From Thiobacillus sp. (lineage in GTDB: Bacteria; Pseudomonadota; Gammaproteobacteria; Burkholderiales; Thiobacillaceae), in assembly GCA_024235835.1 (NCBI GenBank), contig JACKLQ010000001.1, positions 930,001 through 994,000 on the forward strand: a DNA stretch of 64,000 nucleotides. The letters are read 5' to 3'. Numbering within the stretch: position 1 is the stretch's first letter; every line of letters begins with the position of its first letter. The position numbers and the translations under genes were made by a program. The notes under the pieces are model-generated. The model was not told the DNA's origin. It made no database searches and saw only the letters and a list, made by a program, of their open reading frames with translations. Below are positions 1-8,432 of the stretch, in pieces.

Positions 1-710
1 CTGACGATGCCGTCGGTGAGCTGGATCTCGCCGCCGCTGCCCCGGCCGGTGTGGCGCAGGTGCTCGAAGATGCGCGGCGTGAAGACGTAGCGCCCCACCA
101 CGCCAAGGGTGGATGGGGCCTCTTCCGGCCTGGGTTTTTCCACCATGGCGCTGATGCGGGACAGGCGGCCCTCCATGGGCTGGCTGACGACGATGCCGTA
201 CTGGTCCGTCTCCTCCGGCGCCACGTCCTGCACCCCCACCAGGGAACAGTTGAAGTAGGAATACTGCTCCACCATCTGGCGGGTGACGCCGGGGCGGGCG
301 TCGATGAGGTCGTCCGCCAGGATGACGGCGAAGGGCTCGTTCATCACCGCCGGCTCGGCGCACAGCACCGCATGGCCCAGGCCCAAAGCCTGGGACTGGC
401 GGATGTAGATGCAGTTGACGTGGTCCGGGATGATGTTGCGCACGATCTCCAGAAGCTTGGCCTTGCCCTTGGCCTCCAGTTCCGACTCGAGCTCGTAGGC
501 CTTGTCGAAGTGGTCGGGAATGGCCCGCTTGTTGCGGCCGTTGATGAAGATCAGATCGGTGATGCCCGCCTCCACCGCCTCTTCCACCGCGTACTGGATC
601 AGGGGCTTGTCCACCACCGGCAGCATTTCCTTGGGATTGGCCTTGGTGGCGGGCAGGAAGCGGGTGCCCATGCCGGCTACGGGAAAAACAGCCTTGGTAA
701 CTTTTTGCAT
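1..710 (-). CDS. galU: UTP--glucose-1-phosphate uridylyltransferase (3' end outside window)
   Basis: Makes UDP-glucose from UTP and glucose-1-phosphate in the cytoplasm, for polysaccharides and for the sucrose pathway encoded near the other end of this window. About 236 residues are visible; the C-terminus is cut by the left edge. The N-terminus shows the nucleotidyltransferase loop AGMGTRFLPATKANPKEMLP followed by VVDKPLIQY, typical of GalU. The ATG at 710 has GGGAG six bases upstream, lying inside the end of ligA, and only one base separates it from the ligA stop, so the two are probably co-transcribed. Identification from family motifs is firm; the missing end cannot be judged. Confidence 0.95.
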   Translation of the reverse strand, partial: MQKVTKAVFPVAGMGTRFLPATKANPKEMLPVVDKPLIQYAVEEAVEAGITDLIFINGRNKRAIPDHFDKAYELESELEAKGKAKLLEIVRNIIPDHVNCIYIRQSQALGLGHAVLCAEPAVMNEPFAVILADDLIDARPGVTRQMVEQYSYFNCSLVGVQDVAPEETDQYGIVVSQPMEGRLSRISAMVEKPRPEEAPSTLGVVGRYVFTPRIFEHLRHTGRGSGGEIQLTDGIV

Positions 711-711
711 T

Positions 712-2751
712 TCAAACTCCCGAATCTTTCAGCAATTCCAGCAAGCCGTCTTCGTCCAGAATGGCGATGCCCAGTTCCTGGGCCTTGGCGAGCTTGCTTC
801 CCGCCTCGGACCCGGCGACCACGTAGTCCGTCTTTTTGGAAACGCTGCCCGCCGCCTTGCCGCCGGCCGCTTCGATCATGGCCTTGGCCTCGTCCCTGGT
901 CAGGGTGGGCAGTGTGCCGGTGAGCACCAGGATCTTGCCGGAGAGCGGGCCTGCGACCACAGGCCGCGCCTCCCCATCCTGCCAGGCGTGGACATGGCCC
1001 AATGCTTCAATTACGGCACGGTTATGGGATTCCTTGAAGAAAGCGGCGATGGAGGCCGCCACCACGGGGCCCACGTCGGGCACCGCCAGCAAGGCTTCCT
1101 CGTCTGCCCCCATCAGGGCTTCCAGGCTGCCGAAATGGCGCGCCAGATCCTTGGCGGTCTGCTCCCCCACGTGGCGGATGCCCAGGGCGAATACGAAACG
1201 GGCCAGGGGACGACCCCGGCTGGCATCGATGGCGGCGATTAAATTGCTGGCCGACTTGTCAGCCATGCGCTCCAGTCCGGCCAGATGCTCGTGGGTCAGG
1301 TCGTAGATGTCGGCGGGCGTGGCCACCAGCCCCCTGTCCACCAACTGTTCCACCAGCTTGTCCCCCAGGCCCTCGATGTCCATGGCCCGGCGTGAAGCGA
1401 AGTGGATCACCGCCTGCTTGCGTTGGGCCGGGCAGGCCAGGCCGTTGGTACAGCGTGCGGCGGCCTCACCTTCCAGGCGAAGCACGGGGGCGCCGCACTC
1501 CGGGCAGGTGGCGGGCATCATGAAGGGCGGGTTAGCCGGCTCCACCAAATCCTTCATGGGACGGCGTTCCGGCAGGATGCCCACCACCTCGGGGATCACG
1601 TCCCCGGCCCGGCGCACGATTACGGTGTCACCCACCCGCACGTCCTTGCGCCGCGCCTCGTCCTCGTTGTGGAGGGTGGCGTTGGTGACGGTGACGCCGC
1701 CCACGAACACCGGCTTCAGCCGGGCCACGGGGGTCAGGGCACCGGTACGGCCCACCTGTACGTCAATGGCCAGCACCTCGGTGAGTTCCTCCTGGGCCGG
1801 GTACTTGTGGGCCAGGGCGAAACGGGGGGCCCTGGCCACATAGCCCAAGGTTGTCTGGTCGGCCAGGCGGTTGACTTTGTAGACGGCGCCGTCGATCTCG
1901 TAGGGCAGGGTTTCCCGGCTGGCTCCCAGCTTGTCGAAGAAGGCCATCAGGCCGGAGACGCCCTTTGCCGTGCCGCGCTGGGGCGCCACGGGAAAATGCA
2001 GGCGGGCCAGCCAGTCCATGATGGCGCTGTGGGTGTCCGGCATTTCCACCCCCTCCACCTGCCCGATGCCATAGGCGAAGAAGGACAGGCGGCGCTGGGC
2101 GGTGATGCGGGAATCCAGTTGGCGCAGGCTGCCGGCGGCGGCGTTGCGGGGGTTGGCGAAGGTCTTCTCGCCCATGGCCCGGGCCTGGTCATTGAGTCGC
2201 TCGAAGTCCTTGCGCAGCATGAGCACCTCGCCCCGCACTTCAAGCGCCTGGGGAACCTGTTCGCCAGCCAGGCGCATGGGAATGGCCCGCACGGTACGCA
2301 GGTTGGTGCTCACGTCCTCGCCGGTGTAGCCGTCTCCCCGGGTGGCGCCACGCACGAACAAGCCGTCCTCATAGCGCAGGGTGATGGCCAGGCCGTCGAA
2401 CTTGGGCTCCACGGCGTATTCGATTTCCTGGGCTTCCCGTTCCAGGCCTTCCCGTACACGTCGGTCGAAGGCTGCCACTTCCGCCTCGGAAAAGGCATTG
2501 TTGAGGGACAGCATGGGCACCGCATGCGTGACTTGATCGAAATCCTTGAGGGGGGCAGCGCCGACGCGCTGGGTGGGGGAATCCGGCGTGACCAGTTCGG
2601 GATGCCGCGATTCCAGCTCCTGGAGCTCCCGCAACAGGCGGTCGTATTCGCTGTCGGGAATCGTGGGGGCGTCGAGGACGTAGTAGCGGTAGTTGGCCTC
2701 GTCGATCAGGGCGCGAAGTTCACGGGCACGCCGTTCTTCCCCACTTCCCAT
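712..2751 (-). CDS. ligA: NAD-dependent DNA ligase LigA
   Basis: Seals nicks in duplex DNA using NAD+ during replication and repair. The 679 residues are the usual length. The adenylation site is the KFDG motif, with the nucleophilic lysine near residue 117. A four-cysteine zinc finger (CPEC ... CTNGLAC) lies near residues 410-435, HhH repeats follow, and a BRCT domain occupies about the last 80 residues (SGKILVLTGTLPTLTRDEA onward). The start overlaps the zipA stop by one base (TGATG), and galU follows one base after the stop. The zipA-ligA order is common in betaproteobacteria, where smc usually precedes them; here ftsB does. Confidence 0.97.
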   Translation of the reverse strand: MGSGEERRARELRALIDEANYRYYVLDAPTIPDSEYDRLLRELQELESRHPELVTPDSPTQRVGAAPLKDFDQVTHAVPMLSLNNAFSEAEVAAFDRRVREGLEREAQEIEYAVEPKFDGLAITLRYEDGLFVRGATRGDGYTGEDVSTNLRTVRAIPMRLAGEQVPQALEVRGEVLMLRKDFERLNDQARAMGEKTFANPRNAAAGSLRQLDSRITAQRRLSFFAYGIGQVEGVEMPDTHSAIMDWLARLHFPVAPQRGTAKGVSGLMAFFDKLGASRETLPYEIDGAVYKVNRLADQTTLGYVARAPRFALAHKYPAQEELTEVLAIDVQVGRTGALTPVARLKPVFVGGVTVTNATLHNEDEARRKDVRVGDTVIVRRAGDVIPEVVGILPERRPMKDLVEPANPPFMMPATCPECGAPVLRLEGEAAARCTNGLACPAQRKQAVIHFASRRAMDIEGLGDKLVEQLVDRGLVATPADIYDLTHEHLAGLERMADKSASNLIAAIDASRGRPLARFVFALGIRHVGEQTAKDLARHFGSLEALMGADEEALLAVPDVGPVVAASIAAFFKESHNRAVIEALGHVHAWQDGEARPVVAGPLSGKILVLTGTLPTLTRDEAKAMIEAAGGKAAGSVSKKTDYVVAGSEAGSKLAKAQELGIAILDEDGLLELLKDSGV

Positions 2752-4130
2752 CAGACGAACAGTCTGAGGGCCCGTTCACCGCCGGCCGGAATGCTCCGCG
2801 CCTCCATGCGGCCGTAGAAAGAGGCCAGGCGGGCCCGGTCCCGGTTCAGGTTGTCCTCGGTGACGGGGCGGCCGTTGTCGTCCACCAGGCGGCCTTCCAG
2901 GCGCCAGGCCAGGTCGAAACCAAAGCGGGTCATACGGTCGAACACCGCCAGGCCGTCGGCTACCCGGGGCACGTCGAACAGCAGAGTAAGGCCATGGACC
3001 GTGAGGCCCCGGCCGTCCCGTGGGAAGGGCTGGTCCTGCTGGTTGGCCAGGGTGAACAGGGTATGACCGAAAAGGTCCTTGGCATGGTAGGTGCCGTCTG
3101 CCTCCAGGGTCATCCTGGCCTCCAGGGCCTCCTTGTTGATGACCTCGCTGGTGAAGGGGCGCGCGTCGGAAGCGATGATGTTGAGGCCTATGAGCACGTC
3201 CACTTCCATGCAAAGCATGTCCAGGGACTTGGCCGCCTGGAGGGCGTCCTGCTTGTCTGGACAGCTCACGGCACCGCCCTCCTCCGCCGCGAAGCCGTAG
3301 AGGGCCCGGCAGAAGGAGTCCAACTGGTCGTGGCTCACGGCACCGTTGCGGTCCGCCAGCTGCAGGCCGATCTCCACCAGGTCGTAGCTGACCCGGGGGT
3401 GGCTGGTGAGGGGTTCCCACACACCGTCCAGGCGCTTGCCGAAGGCCCGCACCGGTTTGCCGATGCGGCGCAGGGTGGTAAGCATGGGGCCAAAATTGGC
3501 GGCGGAAGGGGTGGCGAAACGGACGCGGGCCACGTATTCCGTATCCACGTCCAGGCCGCTGGTCCTGGGGGCGTGCTCCGCCTCATCCAGTTCCGTATCG
3601 CTGACAACCTGGGTGACAGCCTGGGGCCTCCAGCTTGCCTCCGGCGGCTCCGCAGGCGGGGGCCGTACGCCGGGCACGGGTTGCGGCATAGGCTCCACGA
3701 GGGGCTCCTGGACTGCTTTCGGGGAAGGTACGGGGGGGATATCCTCCGGCTCATCCGGCAAGCCAGCCTCCACTGCACCCCCAGGCCCCGCAGCGTCCGC
3801 CGCTCCGGACTCATCGACCCGGGACTCGCTGGCATCGCTGCCTTCACGTTCCAGGCTCATGGGCGCAAAGTCCATGTCCACGTCCTTCAGGGCGTGGGCC
3901 ACCTCGGGGGCTTCGGGCTCCTCCGCGCCGAAGGAGACACGGGAACGGGGCTCGTCGCCCTCCACTTCGGCGCGAACGGATTCGCCCAGCATGATGTCTT
4001 CGCGCCGGTGCGAGAACATGCGCTCCGCATCCCGCCGGAAGCGGCGTTCCTGCAGGAGATTGTAGACGACGATGGCGCCGATCAGGACGACACCGACGAT
4101 GGCCAGAACGATCTGGAGTGTGGTCATCAT
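2751..4130 (-). CDS. zipA: Cell division protein ZipA-like
   Basis: An inner-membrane protein expected to tether FtsZ at the division septum. It has 459 residues, longer than the E. coli protein. An N-terminal membrane segment (about residues 5-24) is followed by a charged stretch and a long Pro/Glu/Ala-rich linker to about residue 190. The C-terminal globular part (about 210-459) fits the ZipA FtsZ-binding domain. Placement directly before ligA supports the call. The start overlaps the ftsB stop by four bases (ATGA); a second in-frame ATG lies one codon further. The linker is weakly conserved, so the call rests on the membrane anchor, the C-terminal domain and gene order. Confidence 0.85.
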   Translation of the reverse strand: MMTTLQIVLAIVGVVLIGAIVVYNLLQERRFRRDAERMFSHRREDIMLGESVRAEVEGDEPRSRVSFGAEEPEAPEVAHALKDVDMDFAPMSLEREGSDASESRVDESGAADAAGPGGAVEAGLPDEPEDIPPVPSPKAVQEPLVEPMPQPVPGVRPPPAEPPEASWRPQAVTQVVSDTELDEAEHAPRTSGLDVDTEYVARVRFATPSAANFGPMLTTLRRIGKPVRAFGKRLDGVWEPLTSHPRVSYDLVEIGLQLADRNGAVSHDQLDSFCRALYGFAAEEGGAVSCPDKQDALQAAKSLDMLCMEVDVLIGLNIIASDARPFTSEVINKEALEARMTLEADGTYHAKDLFGHTLFTLANQQDQPFPRDGRGLTVHGLTLLFDVPRVADGLAVFDRMTRFGFDLAWRLEGRLVDDNGRPVTEDNLNRDRARLASFYGRMEARSIPAGGERALRLFV

Positions 4131-4432
4131 GGGCGCTTCACCTCTGCCCGGGGAATGGTGCCGGGTTCCACCACGTGGAAAAAGACCTCGTTGGAACGCA
4201 CCATGCCCAGTTCATAGCGGGCGCGTTCCTCCAGGGCATCGTAGCCGGAATGCAGGTCCTGGGCCTCCGCCGCCAACTGGAGGTTGCGCATCTCCAGGGC
4301 CTGGTTGGCGGTCTTCTGGGCGGCGATCTCCCTCTCGAGTTCCCACACACGGAACCAGCTGCCCTTGCCCACCCACAGGGGGTACTGCAGCAGGACAATG
4401 AGAGAGGTGATCACCCAGGCCAGACCCTTCAT
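4127..4432 (-). CDS. ftsB: Septum formation initiator FtsB
   Basis: A small bitopic division protein that forms a complex with FtsL and FtsQ and helps activate septal peptidoglycan synthesis. The 101 residues contain one N-terminal membrane segment (about residues 4-20) followed by a coiled coil (about 28-70) with heptad-like leucines, then the conserved region ending in ELGMV. The length and layout match FtsB. It lies 25 bases downstream of eno, the classic eno-ftsB neighbourhood of proteobacteria, and its stop overlaps the zipA start, suggesting coupling of two divisome genes. Confidence 0.93.
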   Translation of the reverse strand: MKGLAWVITSLIVLLQYPLWVGKGSWFRVWELEREIAAQKTANQALEMRNLQLAAEAQDLHSGYDALEERARYELGMVRSNEVFFHVVEPGTIPRAEVKRP

Positions 4433-4457
4433 CGCAATTAGCGGCTACCTCGTATGC

Positions 4458-5741
4458 TCAGCGCAGCTGGTGGAACGCTTCCTTGCCGGGATAACGGGCC
4501 CGCTCGGCCAGTTCTTCCTCGATGCGCAGGAGCTGGTTGTACTTGGCGATGCGATCGGACCGGGACAGGGAGCCGGTCTTGATCTGCAGGGCGTTGCTGC
4601 CCACGGCCAGGTCGGCGATGAAGGCGTCCTCGGTCTCGCCGGAGCGGTGGGAGATGACGGAGGTGTAGCCGGCCCGCTTGGCGGTCTCGATGGCGTCGAA
4701 GGTCTCCGACAGGGTGCCGATCTGGTTCACCTTGATGAGGATGGAGTTGCAGATGCCCTTGGCAATGCCCTCGCGCAGGATCCTGGGGTTGGTGACGAAC
4801 AGGTCGTCGCCCACGATCTGGATGCGTTTCCCAAGCTTGGCCGTGTGGGCGGCCCAGCCCTCCCAGTCGCCCTCCGCCATGCCGTCCTCGATGCTGACAA
4901 TGGGGTATTTGTCCACCCACGCGGCCAGATAGTCGGTGAACTCGGCGGAGGTGAGCTTCAGTCCCTCGGACTCCAGCACGTAGCGGCCGTCCTTGTAGAA
5001 CTCGGAGGCGGCGCAGTCCAGGCCGATGAGCACGTCGGAGCCCGGCGTATAACCAGCGGCGCCGATGGCCTCGACGATGAACTTCAGGGCTTCCTCGTTG
5101 GACTTGAAGTTGGGAGCAAAGCCGCCCTCGTCACCCACGGTGGTGGGGTGGCCGGCCTTGTCCAACAACTTCTTCAGGGTGTGGAATATCTCGGCGCCGC
5201 AGCGCAGGGCCTCGCGGAAGGACTTGGCGCCGGCGGGGATGATCATGAATTCCTGCATGTCCACGCTGTTGTTGGCGTGGGCGCCGCCGTTGACGATGTT
5301 CATCATGGGCACCGGCAGGTGCATGGGACCGGCGCCGCCCAGGTAGCGGTACAGGGGCAGGCGGGCGTCCTCGGCGGCCGCCCGGGCGCAGGCCAGGGAC
5401 ACGGCCAGCATGGCGTTGGCCCCCAGGCGGGATTTGTTCTCGGTGCCGTCCAGGTCAATCATGGTGGCGTCGATGAGGTGCTGCTCTTCCACGTCCAGGC
5501 CCAGGATGGCCTCGGCGATCTCGGTGTTCACGTTCTCCACGGCCTTGAGCACGCCCTTGCCCAGGTAACGGGCCTTGTCGCCATCGCGCAGTTCGATGGC
5601 CTCGCGGCTGCCGGTGGAGGCGCCGGAGGGCACGGCGGCGCGGCCCAGCACGCCGGATTCCAGAAGCACGTCGGCTTCAACGGTGGGATTGCCGCGGGAA
5701 TCCAGGATTTCGCGGGCGATGACATCAACGATAGCGCTCAT
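4458..5741 (-). CDS. eno: Enolase
   Basis: Interconverts 2-phosphoglycerate and phosphoenolpyruvate in glycolysis and gluconeogenesis. The 427 residues are full length. The catalytic lysine motif LIKVNQIGTLSETFDA, the metal-binding segments SIEDGMAEGDWEGW and VGDDLFVTN, and the SHRSGETED loop are all intact. The gene lies between kdsA and ftsB, the order pyrG-kdsA-eno-ftsB being common in betaproteobacteria. The 130-base spacer to kdsA carries a dispersed repeat. PEP from this enzyme is a substrate of the neighbouring KdsA. Confidence 0.98.
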   Translation of the reverse strand: MSAIVDVIAREILDSRGNPTVEADVLLESGVLGRAAVPSGASTGSREAIELRDGDKARYLGKGVLKAVENVNTEIAEAILGLDVEEQHLIDATMIDLDGTENKSRLGANAMLAVSLACARAAAEDARLPLYRYLGGAGPMHLPVPMMNIVNGGAHANNSVDMQEFMIIPAGAKSFREALRCGAEIFHTLKKLLDKAGHPTTVGDEGGFAPNFKSNEEALKFIVEAIGAAGYTPGSDVLIGLDCAASEFYKDGRYVLESEGLKLTSAEFTDYLAAWVDKYPIVSIEDGMAEGDWEGWAAHTAKLGKRIQIVGDDLFVTNPRILREGIAKGICNSILIKVNQIGTLSETFDAIETAKRAGYTSVISHRSGETEDAFIADLAVGSNALQIKTGSLSRSDRIAKYNQLLRIEEELAERARYPGKEAFHQLR

Positions 5742-5793
5742 CTTCCTTCTTTCTTCTCAACACGGCGGCTGTTTACCGCCTCACAAGTTGTTT

Positions 5794-5871
5794 GCCGGGC
5801 CGCCCCATGAACAAATGGCCCCCTCGTGGGGGCGGCTCGGGCTGTTTTTCCGAACCGGGGGCACAGCAACC
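5794..5871. repeat. Dispersed GC-rich palindromic repeat, copy 1 (kdsA 3' flank)
   Basis: A 78-base element abutting the kdsA stop codon. It shares an ordered set of blocks with 57244-57318 inside the sucrose synthase gene: GCCGGGCCG, then GGCCCCCTCG-GGGG at nearly identical distance, then GGCTC, a variable hairpin, and CGGGGG-ACA-CAACC-like sequence. The CCCCC-TCGT-GGGGG stem can form a hairpin. Its role is unknown; it could act as an operon-internal RNA structure or be a mobile palindromic element. Confidence 0.6.
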
Positions 5872-6711
5872 TCATACACGGGCTTCGATAAAGCCCTTTT
5901 GCTTCACCAAGGCATCAATCTCCTTGAGTGTGAACAGCAATTCTTTCATCAGATGCAGGGGCCAGGCGTTGGGGCCGTCGGACAGGGCCTTGGCCGGGTC
6001 AGGATGGGTCTCGGCGAACAGGCCGGAAATGCCGCTGGCCACCGCTGCCCGGGCCAAAACAGGCACGAACTCCCGCTGGCCGCCGGAACGGTCGCCCTGG
6101 CCGCCGGGCTGCTGCACGGAATGGGTGGCGTCGAAAACCACCGGGCACCCCGTCTCCCGCATGATGGCCAGGCCGCGCATGTCGGAGATGAGGGTGTTGT
6201 AGCCGAAGGACACGCCCCGCTCGCACACCATGATGGTGTCGGCGCCGCCGTTGGCCGCCTTGGCCTTGGCCACCACGTTCTTCATGTCGCCCGGGGCCAG
6301 AAACTGGCCCTTCTTGATGTTCACCGGCTTGCCCGAGGCGGCGCAGGCCTGGATGAAGTCCGTCTGGCGGCACAGGAAGGCGGGGGTCTGGAGCACGTCC
6401 ACCACGGCGGCCACGGCGGGAATCTCCGCCTCGGTATGCACGTCGGTGATGACCGGCAGGCCCAGTTGCTTCTTCACCTCGGACAGGATGCGCAGGCCCT
6501 CGTCCATGCCCAGGCCCCGGAAGGAGCCGCCGGAGGAACGGTTGGCCTTGTCGTAGGAGGACTTGTAGATGAAGTTGACGCCCACCTCGGCGCAGATCTC
6601 CTTGATCTGGCCGGCGGTGTCCAGGGCCATCTGCTCGGACTCGATGACGCAGGGCCCGGCGATGAGGAACAGGGGATGGTCGAGGCCGACCTCGAAGCCG
6701 CAGAGTTTCAT
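5872..6711 (-). CDS. kdsA: 3-deoxy-8-phosphooctulonate synthase (KDO-8-P synthase)
   Basis: Condenses PEP with arabinose-5-phosphate to give KDO-8-phosphate, the committed step of KDO synthesis for lipopolysaccharide. The chosen ATG at 6711 gives 279 residues, the usual family length, and overlaps the pyrG stop by four bases; a longer open frame upstream lies inside pyrG and is not needed. The N-terminal LFLIAGPCVIES motif and the KANRSS motif are visible. Asparagine in KANR, where metal-dependent forms have cysteine, indicates the metal-independent class. LPS synthesis implies a Gram-negative envelope. Confidence 0.97.
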   Translation of the reverse strand: MKLCGFEVGLDHPLFLIAGPCVIESEQMALDTAGQIKEICAEVGVNFIYKSSYDKANRSSGGSFRGLGMDEGLRILSEVKKQLGLPVITDVHTEAEIPAVAAVVDVLQTPAFLCRQTDFIQACAASGKPVNIKKGQFLAPGDMKNVVAKAKAANGGADTIMVCERGVSFGYNTLISDMRGLAIMRETGCPVVFDATHSVQQPGGQGDRSGGQREFVPVLARAAVASGISGLFAETHPDPAKALSDGPNAWPLHLMKELLFTLKEIDALVKQKGFIEARV

Positions 6712-8354
6712 GATTGAGCCTCCTTGCTCTTGGACTGGGCCAATGCTGCTTCCACGAAGGCCTTGAACAGGGGGTGTCCGTCCCGGGGATTGGACGTGAA
6801 CTCGGGGTGGAACTGGCAGCCCACGAACCAGGGATGAACATCCCGGGGCAGTTCCACCATTTCGCACAGATCGGTGACGGGAGCACGGCCGGCCACCACC
6901 AGGCCCTTTGCCTCCAGCGCCTGGAGCAGGTCGTTGTTCACTTCATAACGGTGGCGATGGCGTTCGGTGATCTCGGCCTTGCCGTAAATGTCCCTCGCCA
7001 GGCTGCCTTCCTTGAGCTGGCAGACCTGGCCGCCCAGGCGCATGGTGCCGCCCAGGTCGGACTTCTCGTCCCGCTTCTCCAGCTTGCCGCTTCGGTCCTG
7101 CCATTCGGTGATGAGGCCGATGACCGGGAATGGCGTGTCCTTCTCGAATTCGGTGGAATGGGCACCGCCCATGCCGGCCACGTCCCGGGCATATTCCACC
7201 ACCGCCAGCTGCATGCCCAGGCAGATGCCCAGGTAGGGCAGCTTGTGCTCCCGGGCGAAGCGGATGGCGCAGATCTTGCCCTCGGTGCCCCGCTTGCCGA
7301 AGCCGCCGGGCACCAGGATGGCATCCATGGCCGCCAGGCTGCCGCAGCCGTCCCGCTCGATGGTCTCGGAATCGATGTAGTGGATCTTCACCCGGCTGCG
7401 GGTGTGGATGCCGGCGTGGGTCAGGGCCTCGGTAAGGGACTTGTAGGACTCGGTCAGGTCCACGTACTTGCCCACGAAGGCAATGTCCACCTCATGCTCC
7501 GGGTGCTCCAGGGCGTCGATGAGCCGCTTCCACACGGACAGGTCAGCCGCCCGGGCCAGGAGCCCCAGCTTGTGGCAGACGATCTCGTCCAGCATCTGGT
7601 CGTGCAGCATGGCGGGAATCTTGTAGATGGAATCCGCGTCCAGGGCCTCGATCACCGCCTCGGGCATGACGTTGCAGAACAGGGCGATCTTGCGCCGCTC
7701 TTCCGCCGGGATGGAGCGGTCCGCCCGGCACAGCAGCACGTCGGGCTGGATACCGATCTCGCGCAGTTCCTTGACCGAATGCTGGGTAGGCTTGGTCTTC
7801 AGTTCGCCGGCCGTGGGGATGTAGGGCAGCAGGGTCAGGTGGATGTAGCAGCAGCCCGTCTTGCCCTCCTCGATGCCCATCTGGCGGATGGCCTCCAGGA
7901 ACGGCAGGGATTCGATGTCGCCCACGGTGCCGCCGATCTCCACGATGGCCACGTCCGCCTCGCCCGCGCCCCGCTTGATGGAGGCCTTGATCTCGTCGGT
8001 GATGTGGGGAATGACCTGCACGGTCTTGCCCAGGTACTCGCCCCGGCGCTCCTTCTTGATCACCGCCTCGTAGATCTGGCCGGTGGTGAAGTTGTTGCGC
8101 TTGGACATCTTGGCCCGGGTGAAGCGCTCGTAATGGCCCAGGTCCAGGTCCGTCTCGGCCCCGTCCTCGGTGACGAACACCTCACCATGCTGGAACGGGC
8201 TCATGGTGCCCGGGTCCACGTTGATGTAGGGATCCAGCTTCAGGTGGGTGACGGTGAGGCCCCGGGACTCCAGGATGGCCCCCAGGGACGCGGCGGCAAT
8301 GCCCTTTCCGAGGGAGGACACGACACCACCGGTAACGAAGACGTAGCGAGGCAT
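6708..8354 (-). CDS. pyrG: CTP synthase
   Basis: Aminates UTP to CTP using glutamine and ATP. The ATG at 8354 is chosen because the protein then begins MPRYVFVTGGVVSSLGKG, the normal CTP synthase start; the open frame extends 17 codons further without reason. The 548 residues comprise the synthetase domain (about 1-270) and a class I glutamine amidotransferase domain with the nucleophile in LGICLGMQ and the HPEF histidine-glutamate near the C-terminus. It is first in a run to kdsA, eno, ftsB, zipA, ligA and galU. Confidence 0.98.
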   Translation of the reverse strand: MPRYVFVTGGVVSSLGKGIAAASLGAILESRGLTVTHLKLDPYINVDPGTMSPFQHGEVFVTEDGAETDLDLGHYERFTRAKMSKRNNFTTGQIYEAVIKKERRGEYLGKTVQVIPHITDEIKASIKRGAGEADVAIVEIGGTVGDIESLPFLEAIRQMGIEEGKTGCCYIHLTLLPYIPTAGELKTKPTQHSVKELREIGIQPDVLLCRADRSIPAEERRKIALFCNVMPEAVIEALDADSIYKIPAMLHDQMLDEIVCHKLGLLARAADLSVWKRLIDALEHPEHEVDIAFVGKYVDLTESYKSLTEALTHAGIHTRSRVKIHYIDSETIERDGCGSLAAMDAILVPGGFGKRGTEGKICAIRFAREHKLPYLGICLGMQLAVVEYARDVAGMGGAHSTEFEKDTPFPVIGLITEWQDRSGKLEKRDEKSDLGGTMRLGGQVCQLKEGSLARDIYGKAEITERHRHRYEVNNDLLQALEAKGLVVAGRAPVTDLCEMVELPRDVHPWFVGCQFHPEFTSNPRDGHPLFKAFVEAALAQSKSKEAQS

Positions 8355-8380
8355 AAAAATACCTAATGCAGGGATGCGGA

Positions 8381-8409
8381 ATGATACCGGAAGGCGCCGC
8401 CCCATCCAA
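8381..8409 (-). promoter_or_regulatory. Candidate sigma-70 promoter for pyrG
   Basis: On the minus strand a -35-like TTGGAT and a -10-like TATCAT are separated by exactly 17 bases. They lie in the 78-base gap before pyrG, which would give a leader of about 20 bases. The -10 matches five of six consensus bases, but the -35 matches only three. Read by eye only. Confidence 0.4.
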
Positions 8410-8432
8410 GGAAGAGCCTTGACCAGGCCACC

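Noticed and set aside
4284..5810. A 508-codon open frame opposite ftsB and eno
   Set aside because: It spans two real genes on the other strand and has a His/Gly/Leu-biased composition.
6714..8366. A 550-codon open frame opposite pyrG
   Set aside because: The minus strand encodes an unmistakable CTP synthase; the opposite frame has low complexity and no family match.
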